Both the position numbers and the translations under genes were made by a program. Positions 1-5,801 of a stretch of 12,004 bases of DNA are shown in pieces (the stretch's first letter is position 1; each line of letters opens with the position of its first letter). The notes under the pieces were generated by a model. It was not told where the DNA came from. It worked only from the letters and a program-made list of their open reading frames with translations, and did no database searches. The stretch is taken from the NCBI GenBank assembly GCA_012520835.1, contig JAAYNN010000062.1, positions 1 to 12,004 of the forward strand, written 5' to 3'. This DNA comes from Dehalococcoidales bacterium. Its GTDB lineage: Bacteria; Chloroflexota; Dehalococcoidia; Dehalococcoidales; UBA5627.

Positions 1-334
1 AATATTCAACCCATTGTTTATAAAGTTTTCTCAATTTTCTTTCAGGGCCGATGTTTCCCTTTATACTTTCAATAACCGGTTTGGCTACCTGTTGAATCCT
101 TGCCCTGGCTTCCCCTCCACCAGACACCACAAGCTTTCTCCGAATCAACAGCTTTTTACCGCAATGCGGGCAAAAACTTGCGCGTATAATCAATTTTTCT
201 CCGCAATAGGGGCAGAACTGAATGTCACTGGCAACATCATCGCTATGCAGTTCATCGCCGCAAAAAGGACAAAAGGTAATATTCGAAGGAAAGCGGGTCA
301 TGTCGATATCTTTTCCGCATGAAGCGCACTTCAT
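1..334 (-). CDS. Multi-zinc-ribbon protein, partial (3' end outside window)
   Basis: The minus strand is open from the ATG at 334 to the window edge, giving 111 visible residues without a stop. Four CxxC knuckles are visible at residues 3-6, 22-25, 41-44 and 55-58. The last three have the form FCPxCG, so they should make two zinc ribbons of the DZR/zinc-ribbon type. After residue 65 the chain becomes basic and probably helical (KPVIESIKGNI, then RKLRKLYKQW). The start is well supported: AGGAG (complement of 341-345) lies 6 bases upstream, and a near-consensus promoter lies at 394-422. The gene is divergent from the ModE-like regulator. Its function is unknown; such small zinc-ribbon proteins may bind nucleic acid or act in protein contacts. 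The reading frame is certain, the role is not. Confidence 0.85.
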   Translation of the reverse strand, partial: MKCASCGKDIDMTRFPSNITFCPFCGDELHSDDVASDIQFCPYCGEKLIIRASFCPHCGKKLLIRRKLVVSGGGEARARIQQVAKPVIESIKGNIGPERKLRKLYKQWVEY

Positions 335-393
335 TTACTTCTCCTGTTATCCTTACATAATATCAAATCAGTAAGCCTCAATTAATCAGCGTA

Positions 394-422
394 ATTATAA
401 CACGCGGCTAGCAAATTGTGAA
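394..422 (-). promoter_or_regulatory. Sigma70-type promoter of the zinc-ribbon gene
   Basis: Reading the minus strand, -35 TTCACA (417-422) and a perfect -10 TATAAT (394-399) are separated by 17 bp. Transcription would start near 387, giving a leader of about 50 bases before the AGGAG and ATG at 334. Only one base of the -35 differs from consensus. Confidence 0.65.
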
Positions 423-452
423 CATATTTATGTCTGATTTTTATACAGGTAT

Positions 453-481
453 TTGCATTTACACATTTTGTAGGTTAAAAT
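453..481 (+). promoter_or_regulatory. Promoter of the ModE-like regulator
   Basis: -35 TTGCAT (453-458) and -10 TAAAAT (476-481) are separated by 17 bp, with the start codon at 523. The -10 lies inside the first of the two repeated boxes at 472-507, as expected for a repressed promoter. Confidence 0.55.
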
Positions 482-507
482 AACCCAATTGCAGGTTACA
501 ATAATCC
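472..507 (+). promoter_or_regulatory. Putative operator: two near-identical 15-bp boxes
   Basis: AGGTTAAAATAACCC (472-486) and AGGTTACAATAATCC (493-507) match at 13 of 15 positions and start exactly 21 bp apart, about two helical turns. The first box contains the palindrome GGTTA-AAA-TAACC (473-485); the second is a slightly decayed version. The pair overlaps the -10 and extends to just before the regulator's ribosome-binding region. This is the usual layout of an autoregulatory operator. Binding by the adjacent regulator is inferred. Confidence 0.55.
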
Positions 508-522
508 AAAGAGAGAAAATAT

Positions 523-912
523 ATGAGAAAAAAAGCCAATAAAGACAGGGATATCATTGAAGTTCATTTAAAATCCGATTCACCAACTGGATCCCCGTAT
601 AAAGCCAAGGGTAAGGTATGGGTAGAAAAAAACGGTGAGGTATATATGGGGTGGGGGAGGGTTGAGCTATTAGAACATATCGATGAACTCGGTTCTATTG
701 CAGCAGCGGCCCGTGAAATGGGTATGGGATACCGCAACGCCTGGCTTGAAGTTGAAGAAATGAACAGATTGGCACCTAAACCCCTTGTAATTAAAATGCT
801 GGGGGGAGCCGGTGGCGGAAAGGCCATTCTTACTGCCGAGGGTCAGAAAATTATCGATGAATATAAAGTGCTGCGTGCCCATTTTCAGGAATTTCTGGAA
901 AGATTCGGATAA
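523..912 (+). CDS. ModE-type winged-helix regulator, DNA-binding domain only
   Basis: This 129-residue protein has the N-terminal domain of the molybdate regulator ModE. A helix-turn-helix lies at about residues 53-80 (LGSIAAAAREMGMGYRNAW), followed by the wing GGAGGGKAILTAEG at about 94-107 and a C-terminal helix. Full-length ModE (about 260 residues) also carries two Mop/TOBE molybdate-binding domains; these are absent, so any ligand sensing would have to happen elsewhere or differently. Residues 1-25 are polar and charged. The start ATG follows a weak purine-rich stretch (AAAGAGAG, 508-515). The gene is divergent from the zinc-ribbon gene and preceded by a putative operator, so autoregulation is likely. 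No molybdate transport or molybdoenzyme gene lies in the window, so the true regulon is not shown here. The family assignment is firm; metal response is uncertain. Confidence 0.85.
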   Translation: MRKKANKDRDIIEVHLKSDSPTGSPYKAKGKVWVEKNGEVYMGWGRVELLEHIDELGSIAAAAREMGMGYRNAWLEVEEMNRLAPKPLVIKMLGGAGGGKAILTAEGQKIIDEYKVLRAHFQEFLERFG

Positions 913-963
913 ATCCCGGTTAATTTAAATAATCAAAAATATTACGCAACAATATTAAATAAA

Positions 964-1004
964 AAGCTGCTGACGCCCATGACAAATCAGCAGCTTCTTT
1001 TTTT
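964..1004. terminator. Bidirectional rho-independent terminator
   Basis: A perfect 10-bp stem (AAGCTGCTGA at 964-973, TCAGCAGCTT at 987-996) encloses a 13-base loop. CTTTTTTT follows on the plus strand, and TTTTTATTT follows on the minus strand. It can therefore end both the ModE-like gene (plus) and the tRNA-Pro transcript (minus). Confidence 0.85.
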
Positions 1005-1074
1005 CAGCCAGAGTATCCAATAATCAGTCATTGATAATTTAAGATTGGAATATCGGATAATAATTGTACTAAAA

Positions 1075-1147
1075 TCGGGGTGAGAGGTCTCGAACCTCCG
1101 ACCTCAGCGTCCCAAACACTGCGCGCTACCAACTGCGCCACACCCCG
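1075..1147 (-). tRNA. tRNA-Pro (anticodon TGG)
   Basis: The minus strand folds into a complete cloverleaf of 73 bases. The acceptor stem is CGGGGTG/CACCCCG with discriminator A, the D-stem is GCGC/GCGC, and the anticodon arm is CAGTG-TTTGGGA-CGCTG with anticodon TGG. The T arm is GGAGG-TTCGAGA-CCTCT. The 3' CCA is not encoded (TTT follows). It has its own promoter at 1164-1192 and is followed by the bidirectional terminator at 964-1004. Confidence 0.95.
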
Positions 1148-1163
1148 CTATTTTTGCCTAAAA

Positions 1164-1192
1164 AGTATAACAACAAATCCGGCTTTGGTCAA
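1164..1192 (-). promoter_or_regulatory. Promoter of tRNA-Pro
   Basis: On the minus strand, -35 TTGACC (1187-1192) and -10 TATACT (1164-1169) are separated by 17 bp, each one base from consensus. The -10 ends 16 bases before the tRNA 5' end. Confidence 0.7.
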
Positions 1193-1242
1193 TTCGGAAA
1201 AGCGTTTTTACGTTTATAATAAGTATTGTTGACATAAAACAA

Positions 1243-1281
1243 TTCCGCTCCAACCCTTTATTGTAAAAAATCGGAGCGGAA
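1243..1281 (-). terminator. Probable terminator of the por operon
   Basis: A perfect 9-bp stem (TTCCGCTCC at 1243-1251, GGAGCGGAA at 1273-1281) begins 26 bases past the last stop codon of the operon. On the minus strand it is followed by TTGTTTTA, a modest U-tract. The 21-base loop is long, so efficiency is uncertain. Confidence 0.6.
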
Positions 1282-1307
1282 AAATAACCATTAAAATAAG
1301 TTAATTT

Positions 1308-1682
1308 TTAACGGCAATCCGGACATAAATCAAATGAGCTTAACGGCAAATTAGCCTTTTCTGCCATGAATTTTATCTGCTGTTCCGGAGCCCAGTAGTA
1401 GCCGCATTTTGCGCACTTCTTTAATTTAAATTCTTTCCTGCCGCTCGGTGTTATCATTATCCTGGTATCTCCGGCATCCTCAATTATTATGGCATTATCG
1501 CCGCAAATATATGCACATGAACCGCATACAATACATTTGTCGAAATCGAACACGATCGAAGCATTCCCGTTGCCTGATTCAACATAGCTTATTGCTTCAC
1601 GGCCGACTGTTTTACGGCATACGCCAACACATTTTTTACAAAGAGTGCATCTGTCTTTAGTATTATTTAACATTTCTATCAC
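1308..1682 (-). CDS. Ferredoxin with two [4Fe-4S] motifs and a C-terminal zinc ribbon
   Basis: This 124-residue protein is the last gene of the por operon and probably carries electrons to or from the oxidoreductase. Two ferredoxin motifs CxxCxxCxxxC lie at residues 12-22 and 50-60. Neither ends in the usual Cys-Pro: the residue after the fourth Cys is Arg in one and Gly in the other. A C-terminal CxxC pair (90-93 and 120-123, ending CPDCR) should form a zinc-ribbon or rubredoxin-like knuckle. I chose the GTG start at 1682 because GGAGG lies 6 bases upstream, inside the end of porB, and the genes are then separated by a single base. An ATG at 1673 is a later alternative. The longer frame from 1718 would overlap porB by 35 bases and encode an unrelated basic leader. 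Fe-S binding is well supported; the exact partner is inferred from the operon. Confidence 0.85.
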   Translation of the reverse strand: MIEMLNNTKDRCTLCKKCVGVCRKTVGREAISYVESGNGNASIVFDFDKCIVCGSCAYICGDNAIIIEDAGDTRIMITPSGRKEFKLKKCAKCGYYWAPEQQIKFMAEKANLPLSSFDLCPDCR

Positions 1683-1683
1683 T

Positions 1684-2640
1684 TTATTCCTCCGTCTCTG
1701 CCTGACAGCAACAGCCACTCAAATCAGCTTTTTCTTTGAGCTCTTCATATTTTTCGGTGACCTTCTGTTGAATCTGTTCCAGTATTTCAGGATTTAAATG
1801 TCGGAATCTCTTCTGTAAGCCTGTATACTCGGTAATAGGCAGCAATTTGGGGAAATCCACTGTAATCCGGTATTTCCCATTTTCAACTTCATATAACGGG
1901 AAGATGCCGGTTTTGGCAGCTAATCTCCCGATTTTAATCGAGAGTTCAGCGGCACAGCCCCAACCGGTGGGACAGGCTGATAACACCTGTATATATGCCG
2001 GGCCTTTCGCTGCCAGTCCCTTTTTAACCTTTTCCATCAGGTCGAACGGATAGCTGGGATTGGCTGTTGCGACATATGGAATATTATGAGCCGCCGCAAT
2101 CGCCGGCATGTCCTTTTTCCAGGCAAACTGGCCGATACTGGCCTTGCCGGCAGGGGAGGTAGTTGTTGAAGCGCCAAAAGGTGTAGCGGAAGACCTCTGA
2201 ATACCGGTATTCATATAGGCTTCGTTGTCGAAGCAGATATAAAGGAAATCGTGTCCTCTCTCCATAGCTCCGGATAAAGCCTGTAGCCCGATATCGATGG
2301 TACCGCCGTCGCCGCCGATAGCCACAATCTTGGTATTCGTATCAGGAATTATACCCTTGCGTGTCATTGCTTTACGGGCTGATTCGATTCCTGAAGCTAC
2401 CGCTGCTGTGTTTTCAAACAGCGTATGAATCCAGGGAAGACGCCATGACGTATAGGGCAGTTGCGATGTAAATATCTCAACACAACCGGTAGCATTAACC
2501 ACAATAGCGTTTTGTCCGATGGCTTTGAAAGCCAGTCTGACAGCCAGTGCCTCACCGCATCCGATACATGCACGGTGACCCGGTGCAAAGTTCTCTTTCT
2601 TGGTAATTATCTTGGGGACATATACTGTATAATTTTCCAT
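1684..2640 (-). CDS. porB: Pyruvate:ferredoxin oxidoreductase, beta subunit
   Basis: The beta subunit binds thiamine pyrophosphate (TPP) and the proximal [4Fe-4S] cluster of the enzyme that interconverts pyruvate + CoA and acetyl-CoA + CO2 with ferredoxin. In 318 residues I see the cluster cysteines C25 and C28 (CIGCGE), C53 and C223, as in PorB proteins. The TPP motif starts at GDGG (110-113) and runs to DNEAYMNTG (138-146). The stretch MNTGIQRSSATPFGAS, followed by TTTSPAG, points to the pyruvate-type (POR) family rather than 2-oxoglutarate enzymes. The ATG shares one base with the porA stop (TAATG), indicating translational coupling. The C-terminal tail is a charged helix ending in three consecutive cysteines (310-312), which I do not recognise as a family feature. 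Substrate choice between pyruvate and branched 2-oxoacids is inferred from motif similarity. Confidence 0.93.
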   Translation of the reverse strand: MENYTVYVPKIITKKENFAPGHRACIGCGEALAVRLAFKAIGQNAIVVNATGCVEIFTSQLPYTSWRLPWIHTLFENTAAVASGIESARKAMTRKGIIPDTNTKIVAIGGDGGTIDIGLQALSGAMERGHDFLYICFDNEAYMNTGIQRSSATPFGASTTTSPAGKASIGQFAWKKDMPAIAAAHNIPYVATANPSYPFDLMEKVKKGLAAKGPAYIQVLSACPTGWGCAAELSIKIGRLAAKTGIFPLYEVENGKYRITVDFPKLLPITEYTGLQKRFRHLNPEILEQIQQKVTEKYEELKEKADLSGCCCQAETEE

Positions 2641-3821
2641 TATTCCCTCACCCCGAATATTTCAAATTCATTTTCGCTGCCGTTTCTGGCAATATCGATA
2701 CCTTTCTTAATTATCTCCTCGAATTCGGCAACCGTAATGTCTCGACCACCTAAGCCACCGACATAATTAACAATCTTAGGTTTATTGGTAACATTATATA
2801 AAGCAGACTTAATTTCCATGCCCACAGGACCGCCGGCTGCTCCAAACGATAAAGCCCTGTCCAGGATAATCAATACATCGGCATTTTTAACTGCCTCTCT
2901 TAATTCATCCGTCGGGAAGGGACGCCACAGGCGAAGCCTCAGTAAACCTACATTTTCGCAATCGCCCTTTTCTCTCATTTTATCAATAGTGGTCATGGCC
3001 GTTTCGCTATAACTACCCATTGTCATTAAAAGTACTTTTGCATCTTCACAACGATAGCTTTCAACCGGTTTGTATTCTCTGCCAAAGATGTCAGCGAATT
3101 CTTTCCACGTTTTTAATATGGTTTCTTTTGATTTTTGCAGATTTACTTCCTGCGCCCATTTCATTTCGGTATAGATGGCAGGGGGCGCAAAATCACCCAT
3201 TGCCACCGGACGTGCCGGGTCTAAAAGGAAGGGGTATTTATTGGGAGGAAGGAAGTCATCAACCTGGTTTTGTTCCGGCATAATTATCGGTTCGATAACA
3301 TGAGATAGGTGGAATCCGTCAAGATGTACCATAGCAGGCAACAATACATTTTTGTCTTCGGCAATGCGAAAAGCACATAAAGCAATATCAACAACTTCCT
3401 GACCGTTTTCAGTAAATATCTGGATCCAGCCGGTATCCCGGCAAGCCATGACATCAGAGTGGTCGCCCCAAACACTTATGGGGGCAGATAAGGCTCTGTT
3501 GGTAACTGCCATTACTATAGGCAGCCTCATAGCACTGGCAACATATAAACACTCATGCATCAGCTCAAGCCCCTGGCCGGCAGTGGCAGTGAATGTCCTG
3601 GCTCCGGCAGCAGCAGAACCCATACACGCGCTCATAGCAGAATGTTCCGATTCAACTGGAATATATTCGGCATCCAGTTCACCATCGGCAACCAGTTCTG
3701 CTAGTCGTTCTACAATATGAGTTTGAGGAGTGATGGGATAAGCTGCAACAACGTCAGTGTTAGCCATGCCGACGACATCAGCTAGGGCTATAGATACTTC
3801 AATACCAACCCTTTTTGACAT
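2640..3821 (-). CDS. porA: Pyruvate:ferredoxin oxidoreductase, alpha subunit
   Basis: This is the alpha subunit (393 residues), which forms the TPP active site with PorB. The N-terminal pyrimidine-binding domain shows YPITPQT (28-34) with the conserved Thr31, and EYIPVESEHSAMSACMGSAAAG (52-73, Glu57 region). These are followed by TFTATAGQGLELMHE (76-90), the pyruvate-type signature VWGDHSDVMACRDTGWIQ (117-134), and a C-terminal transketolase-like domain. I place the start at the ATG at 3821, which has GGAGGAGG just upstream and overlaps the porD stop as TAATG. The same frame stays open to 3938, but that leader is antisense-like, overlaps the porD cysteine codons and has no ribosome-binding site. 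It is a cytoplasmic, oxygen-sensitive enzyme, used for acetyl-CoA carboxylation to pyruvate or for pyruvate oxidation. Confidence 0.94.
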   Translation of the reverse strand: MSKRVGIEVSIALADVVGMANTDVVAAYPITPQTHIVERLAELVADGELDAEYIPVESEHSAMSACMGSAAAGARTFTATAGQGLELMHECLYVASAMRLPIVMAVTNRALSAPISVWGDHSDVMACRDTGWIQIFTENGQEVVDIALCAFRIAEDKNVLLPAMVHLDGFHLSHVIEPIIMPEQNQVDDFLPPNKYPFLLDPARPVAMGDFAPPAIYTEMKWAQEVNLQKSKETILKTWKEFADIFGREYKPVESYRCEDAKVLLMTMGSYSETAMTTIDKMREKGDCENVGLLRLRLWRPFPTDELREAVKNADVLIILDRALSFGAAGGPVGMEIKSALYNVTNKPKIVNYVGGLGGRDITVAEFEEIIKKGIDIARNGSENEFEIFGVRE

Positions 3822-4111
3822 TATTCCTCCTCCTTCATGGTTATTACAAATGTAGGGCACTCGTGAGCGCATATTCCGCATCCCTTGCAGTAAAAGAGGT
3901 CTGCTACAAAATAACCCTCTTCGTTTTGATTGATGCAACCTTCAGGGCAGAATATCTGGCACATGCCGCACTTGATACATTTGTTGAAATCGTACGTCGG
4001 TCTCTGTGAACGCCAGTCACCGGTTTTATACTGGCTGGCATTCCCGGGTTCGGTGACAATACCGCCAACCTCAAGTTCTTTCCATGTCAGCTCATTTTCT
4101 GATTTACCCAA
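3821..4111 (-). CDS. porD: Pyruvate:ferredoxin oxidoreductase, delta (ferredoxin) subunit
   Basis: The delta subunit is the 2[4Fe-4S] ferredoxin module that passes electrons between the PorB cluster and free ferredoxin. Counting from the TTG at 4111 (96 residues), two complete CxxCxxCxxxCP motifs lie at residues 45-55 and 75-85. The family-typical leader LTWKELEVGGIVTEPGN precedes them. I chose the TTG start because AAGGAG (complement of 4122-4127) is well placed and the overlap with porG is then only 8 bases. An in-frame ATG at 4144 would add 11 basic residues read out of porG's end and lacks a good ribosome-binding site. The stop codon overlaps the porA start (TAATG). A TTG start may keep this subunit in balance by coupling to porG translation; that is inference. 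Confidence 0.9.
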   Translation of the reverse strand: MGKSENELTWKELEVGGIVTEPGNASQYKTGDWRSQRPTYDFNKCIKCGMCQIFCPEGCINQNEEGYFVADLFYCKGCGICAHECPTFVITMKEEE

Positions 4112-4685
4112 TTGCTTTTTTCTCCTTAACCAGGGTATTTTCATAGGCCTTTTTCATGGCACTGATATTTTTCTCTGCCAATCGACCAAACCTTTTATTC
4201 AAAGGTTCAAGCAGCGACTCAATTTTAACGACATTTCTGGCTTTAACCAGTGCACCTATCATGGTGGTATTTACAATAGGTACGCCCAGTGTTTCGCGGG
4301 CGATGCTGGTAGCGTCGATTGCAGCCAGATTTTGTTTTTCTCCCAGTTTAATTTCGATTTTATCCGGCGTCTGCCGGGTATTGATTACCAGCATGCCATC
4401 TTCCTTGAGGCCGGCAGTTACATTAACAATATTTAATAAGCCGGGGTCGAGTACAACAACAATATCGGGGAATACCACGCCGGCACGATTTCTAATCGGC
4501 TTGTCATCATCTATTCTGATGTAAGCTTGTACCGGTGCACCTCTTCTTTCGGGTCCGAAACTGGGGAATGCCTGTGCATATTTTCCTTCGCTGATAGCAG
4601 CCTGTGCTACAACTTCAGCCAGTGTGACGGCTCCCTGGCCGCCACGCCCATGGATCCTGATTGCGATAGGTTCTTTTAATTCCAT
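4104..4685 (-). CDS. porG: Pyruvate:ferredoxin oxidoreductase, gamma subunit
   Basis: This 193-residue protein is the gamma subunit (PorG/PorC), a Rossmann-like domain that completes the heterotetrameric 2-oxoacid:ferredoxin oxidoreductase. Family hallmarks are RIHGRGGQGAVTLAEVVA (10-27), then PSFGPERRGAPVQAYIRI (41-58), a DIVVVLDPGLL strand-turn, and the C-terminal NTTMIGALVKA. AAAGGGG (complement of 4694-4700) lies 8 bases before the ATG. It is the first protein gene of the operon porG-porD-porA-porB-ferredoxin, in the usual order for four-subunit enzymes. Only 28 bases separate it from the 3' end of tRNA-Arg on the same strand, with no terminator between them. No family residue is obviously missing. 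Confidence 0.93.
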   Translation of the reverse strand: MELKEPIAIRIHGRGGQGAVTLAEVVAQAAISEGKYAQAFPSFGPERRGAPVQAYIRIDDDKPIRNRAGVVFPDIVVVLDPGLLNIVNVTAGLKEDGMLVINTRQTPDKIEIKLGEKQNLAAIDATSIARETLGVPIVNTTMIGALVKARNVVKIESLLEPLNKRFGRLAEKNISAMKKAYENTLVKEKKAIG

Positions 4686-4713
4686 ACTATAAACCCCTTT
4701 TTTAAAATATACC

Positions 4714-4786
4714 CGCCCCTGGAGAGACTTGAACTCTCGCTCCCAGCTCCGGAGGCTGGTGCTCTATCCAGCTGAGCTACAGGGGC
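4714..4786 (-). tRNA. tRNA-Arg (anticodon CCG)
   Basis: A complete 73-base cloverleaf is read on the minus strand. The acceptor stem is GCCCCTG/CAGGGGC with discriminator G, the D-stem is GCTC/GAGC, and the anticodon arm is CCAGC-CTCCGGA-GCTGG with anticodon CCG. The T arm is GAGAG-TTCAAGT-CTCTC and the variable loop has four bases. CCA is not encoded. It sits directly upstream of porG on the same strand and has a promoter very close to its 5' end. Confidence 0.95.
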
Positions 4787-4794
4787 AATAGCGT

Positions 4795-4824
4795 ATTTTA
4801 CCCTATAATGGTAAATTTAAGCAA
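4795..4824 (-). promoter_or_regulatory. Promoter of tRNA-Arg, possibly of the whole por operon
   Basis: On the minus strand, -35 TTGCTT (4819-4824) and -10 TAAAAT (4795-4800) are separated by 18 bp. The -10 ends only 8 bases before the tRNA 5' end, so transcription should start at or just before the mature end. Between the tRNA and porG I see only a weak TATATT, with no convincing -35, as a second promoter. Confidence 0.55.
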
Positions 4825-4881
4825 TTATCTTTTAATGACAGGGATATACAAATTTATCTGACAATGAATGTTTAAATATAT

Positions 4882-5676
4882 CTACCCGGAGTGAAGAGGT
4901 GGTTCTTGCCGTATTTTTATTTGTATGATGAGGTCGCCTTTTTCCTTATTTTGTACCAGACCCATGCCTTTTAAGCGGATTTTCGTACTTGAACTGATCC
5001 CGGCAGGAATTATTACCAGCAGTTTCTTTTTACGGGGACCTCTTTGATAGGTAATTTCCTTTTCAACTCCCGTCAGGGATTCCTGTGCGGTTATTTCCAG
5101 TTTTGTTTGAATATTAAGATCCGGCTTATATTCGATACCGAAGATTTTTTTCAATATAAATCGTGTAATCCCGCTGAATATCCTGCTGGCAATTCGTTCC
5201 ATCAAGCCGGGCTTATAAGAACTGGTTTTAGACGAAGCGCTATTGAAATTGTAAGATGTATTCGGACTGCCTACATTGGAATAAAACCTGAAAAACGTAT
5301 TTCCATTGGAAAATGTTTGCCCGAAGAAATCACGGTCGAATCTTAAACCGGCCTGGTTGAATATGCGGTTCAATTCTTCATAAAAAGCCTGATTGGTGAA
5401 TATACCGTTAAAAATATCCTGCTGCGAAAAATTAAATCCTTCAAATCCGCTGCCGGCAAATGCGCCTTTTCTTGCCAGATCATATTGTTTCCTCTTTTCC
5501 TCATCACCCAGTACGGCAAAAGCTTCATTAATTTCCTTGAATTTGGCTTCTGCTGCTTTTTCATTGCCGGGGTTTTTATCGGGATGATATTGAAAAGCCA
5601 GTTTTCTGAATGCGCTCTTTATTTGCTGCTGGTCTGCGGTTTCTGGAATCCCGAGAATTTCGTAATAATTTTTCAT
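4882..5676 (-). CDS. Short DnaJ/Hsp40-type co-chaperone with a single C-terminal substrate domain
   Basis: The J domain occupies residues 3-66, with the DnaK-activating tripeptide HPD at 31-33 and the closing motif LGDEEKRKQYD. A Gly/Phe/Asn/Ser-rich linker spans about 71-155. A single DnaJ C-terminal-type domain spans about 187-258, including a VIIPAGISSSTKIRLKGMG stretch. The zinc-finger repeats CxxCxGxG of canonical DnaJ are absent, and the protein (264 residues) is roughly 100 shorter than DnaJ or CbpA, lacking the second C-terminal domain and dimerisation helix. It should stimulate DnaK ATPase activity in the cytoplasm. It is a probable accessory J protein, since no dnaK or grpE is nearby. 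The ATG has no clear ribosome-binding site. It is divergent from the lipoprotein gene and ends 96 bases before tRNA-Arg with no obvious terminator. Confidence 0.88.
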   Translation of the reverse strand: MKNYYEILGIPETADQQQIKSAFRKLAFQYHPDKNPGNEKAAEAKFKEINEAFAVLGDEEKRKQYDLARKGAFAGSGFEGFNFSQQDIFNGIFTNQAFYEELNRIFNQAGLRFDRDFFGQTFSNGNTFFRFYSNVGSPNTSYNFNSASSKTSSYKPGLMERIASRIFSGITRFILKKIFGIEYKPDLNIQTKLEITAQESLTGVEKEITYQRGPRKKKLLVIIPAGISSSTKIRLKGMGLVQNKEKGDLIIQIKIRQEPPLHSG

Positions 5677-5801
5677 AAATTAGTACCGGAATAATAAATG
5701 CGGTGCAAGATATATAATGAATGATGTTATAATATTCAAATAAGATTCACTAATTATATAGTACTTCACGATTTGTTTCCAATGAGGCTATTTATTTTAT
5801 A

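Noticed and set aside
14..322. Plus-strand 102-codon open frame at the left edge
   Set aside because: It is antisense to the zinc-ribbon gene, whose minus-strand frame has four CxxC motifs, a good ribosome-binding site and a good promoter.
1683..1718. Upstream extension of the fifth por-operon gene
   Set aside because: The added residues are read out of the porB tail in another frame; the GTG at 1682 has an ideal GGAGG.
3822..3938. Upstream extension of porA by 39 codons
   Set aside because: It overlaps the porD cluster codons, has no ribosome-binding site and encodes no family sequence; the ATG at 3821 has GGAGGAGG and a coupled TAATG junction.
3930..4436. Plus-strand 168-codon open frame
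   Set aside because: It is antisense to porD and porG, both of which have strong family motifs, and it shows no recognisable protein features.
5677..5801. Divergent promoters between the J-domain gene and the lipoprotein gene
   Set aside because: Two TATAAT boxes occur (5713-5718 and 5728-5733), but neither has a convincing -35. A minus-strand TTGCAC/TACTAA pair would start transcription inside the J-domain gene.
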